DNA of 8,241 nucleotides from Aquisalimonas sp. (GTDB lineage: Bacteria > Pseudomonadota > Gammaproteobacteria > Nitrococcales > Aquisalimonadaceae). This document shows positions 6,479 to 8,241 of the stretch, in pieces (position 1 is the first letter of the stretch; each line of letters opens with the position of its first letter). The notes under the pieces were generated by a model. It searched no databases. It saw only the letters and a program-made list of their open reading frames with translations, and was not told the origin of the DNA. The stretch spans positions 1 to 8,241 of the forward strand of contig SLMR01000145.1 in assembly GCA_007133445.1 (NCBI GenBank), read 5' to 3'. The position numbers and the translations under genes were made by a program.

Positions 6479-6484
6479 CTGGCC

Positions 6485-7123
6485 ATGGCGGACGCGTCCC
6501 CAGTGCGCGGTTTGTACGTGATCACCGACACCACGCGGCATCGCGGCGATGCGCTGACCCGCGCGTGTGCGCAGGCGCTCGCCGGCGGTGCCCGGGTACT
6601 CCAGTACCGCGACAAGAGCAGCGACGATGATCGCCGCCGGGCCGAAGCACAGGAGCTGCTGGCGTTGTGCCGGGAGTACCGTGCGCTGTTCGTGGTCAAC
6701 GACGACGTGGCGCTGGCCGCGGCGGTGGGGGCGCCCGCAGTCCACCTGGGGCGTGATGATGCAGCGCTGGCCACGGCCCGGGAGCGCCTCGGACCTGGAG
6801 TTCTGATCGGCGGCTCCTGTTACGGCTCGCTGGAGCGGGGCGATCGGCTGGCGGCGGCCGGTGCGGATTACCTCGCATTCGGCAGCGTCTTCCCGTCGCC
6901 CACCAAGCCGGAGGCGGCGACGGTGACGCTCGGGACCCTGTCCGCAGCGGTGGCGCGCTACCGCCAGCCGGTGGTGGCCATCGGCGGGATCACCCCGGAC
7001 AATGCGGCCGCGGTGTTGGACACCGGCGTGGCAGCGGTGGCGGTGATCAGCGGCGTGTTCGCGGCGCCCGACCCCGAGGCCGCCGCCGCCCGGGTCGCCG
7101 GCCTGTTCGGTGGCGCAGCCTGA
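6485..7123 (+). CDS. thiE: Thiamine phosphate synthase ThiE
   Basis: Joins hydroxymethylpyrimidine diphosphate with the thiazole phosphate to give thiamine monophosphate; cytoplasmic TIM-barrel enzyme. 212 residues from ATG 6485, the normal single-domain length. Motifs in order: GLYVITD (9-15) at the first strand, QYRDK (40-44) binding the pyrimidine diphosphate, VNDDV (71-75), HLGRDD (87-92), GGSCYG (109-114), the [10 protein letters not shown] loop (132-141) that holds the thiazole phosphate, AIGGITPDN (165-173) and VISGVF (187-192). These fit ThiE rather than the related regulator TenI because the full QYRDK and FPSPTK motifs are kept. Two stops follow in tandem (TGA TAG). No TPP riboswitch is seen in the 75-bp leader, and thiD, often beside thiE, is absent. 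hemL follows on the same strand after 70 bp and may be co-transcribed. Confidence 0.94.
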   Translation: MADASPVRGLYVITDTTRHRGDALTRACAQALAGGARVLQYRDKSSDDDRRRAEAQELLALCREYRALFVVNDDVALAAAVGAPAVHLGRDDAALATARERLGPGVLIGGSCYGSLERGDRLAAAGADYLAFGSVFPSPTKPEAATVTLGTLSAAVARYRQPVVAIGGITPDNAAAVLDTGVAAVAVISGVFAAPDPEAAAARVAGLFGGAA

Positions 7124-7176
7124 TAGACTGACGGCAACGCGTTCCAGGACGGTGAGACATTCCAACGTTTCCATGC

Positions 7177-7182
7177 AGGAGG
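7177..7182 (+). promoter_or_regulatory. Widely spaced Shine-Dalgarno site of hemL
   Basis: AGGAGG ends 11 nt before ATG 7194, longer than the usual 5-9 nt. An in-frame ATG at 7173 would put this motif inside the coding region and has no ribosome site of its own. The start at 7194 gives [21 protein letters not shown], which matches the length of other HemL N-termini, so 7194 is preferred. Confidence 0.6.
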
Positions 7183-7193
7183 ACCGGCATCCC

Positions 7194-8241
<1,048 letters not shown>

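Noticed and set aside
7124..7193. Separate hemL promoter (TAGACT at 7124-7129)
   Set aside because: Only 4 of 6 bases match and no -35 hexamer lies at the right distance; co-transcription with thiE is simpler.

Overview
The window is GC-rich, tightly packed bacterial DNA that reads as ordinary chromosome from a gammaproteobacterium. The support is a classical two-domain ArgA beside ArgE, an Icc/CpdA-type cAMP phosphodiesterase, a C5-pathway HemL and a rubredoxin/thiE/hemL neighbourhood of the kind known from Pseudomonas and purple sulfur bacteria. A Chromatiales/Ectothiorhodospiraceae-like origin is my inference from gene content and base composition; no sequence here proves it. I see no transposase, integrase, phage gene, tRNA, rRNA or CRISPR array.

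Layout: a leader with a strong hairpin (1-142) precedes argE and argA (+), which overlap by 11 bp and encode two enzymes of the acetylated arginine pathway. Convergent to them, on the minus strand, is a two-gene unit: a SAM-dependent O-methyltransferase followed, with an 8-bp overlap, by a small Sel1-repeat lipoprotein. A 208-bp divergent spacer separates the methyltransferase from cpdA (+) and carries a possible CRP-like half-conserved site. After cpdA comes a 390-residue coiled-coil protein (+) with no signal peptide and one C-terminal membrane helix, so probably tail-anchored. Convergent to it is a 56-residue rubredoxin (-), divergent from thiE (+, thiamine phosphate synthase). Last is hemL (+, glutamate-1-semialdehyde aminomutase), cut by the window end.

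Most genes are housekeeping: arginine, thiamine and tetrapyrrole synthesis and cAMP turnover. The parts with no settled function are the coiled-coil tail-anchored protein, the methyltransferase/Sel1 lipoprotein pair and the partner of the rubredoxin. I found no convincing new multi-gene system. The tail-anchored protein is the best candidate for something undescribed, and HemL carries unusual substitutions at normally conserved glycines.
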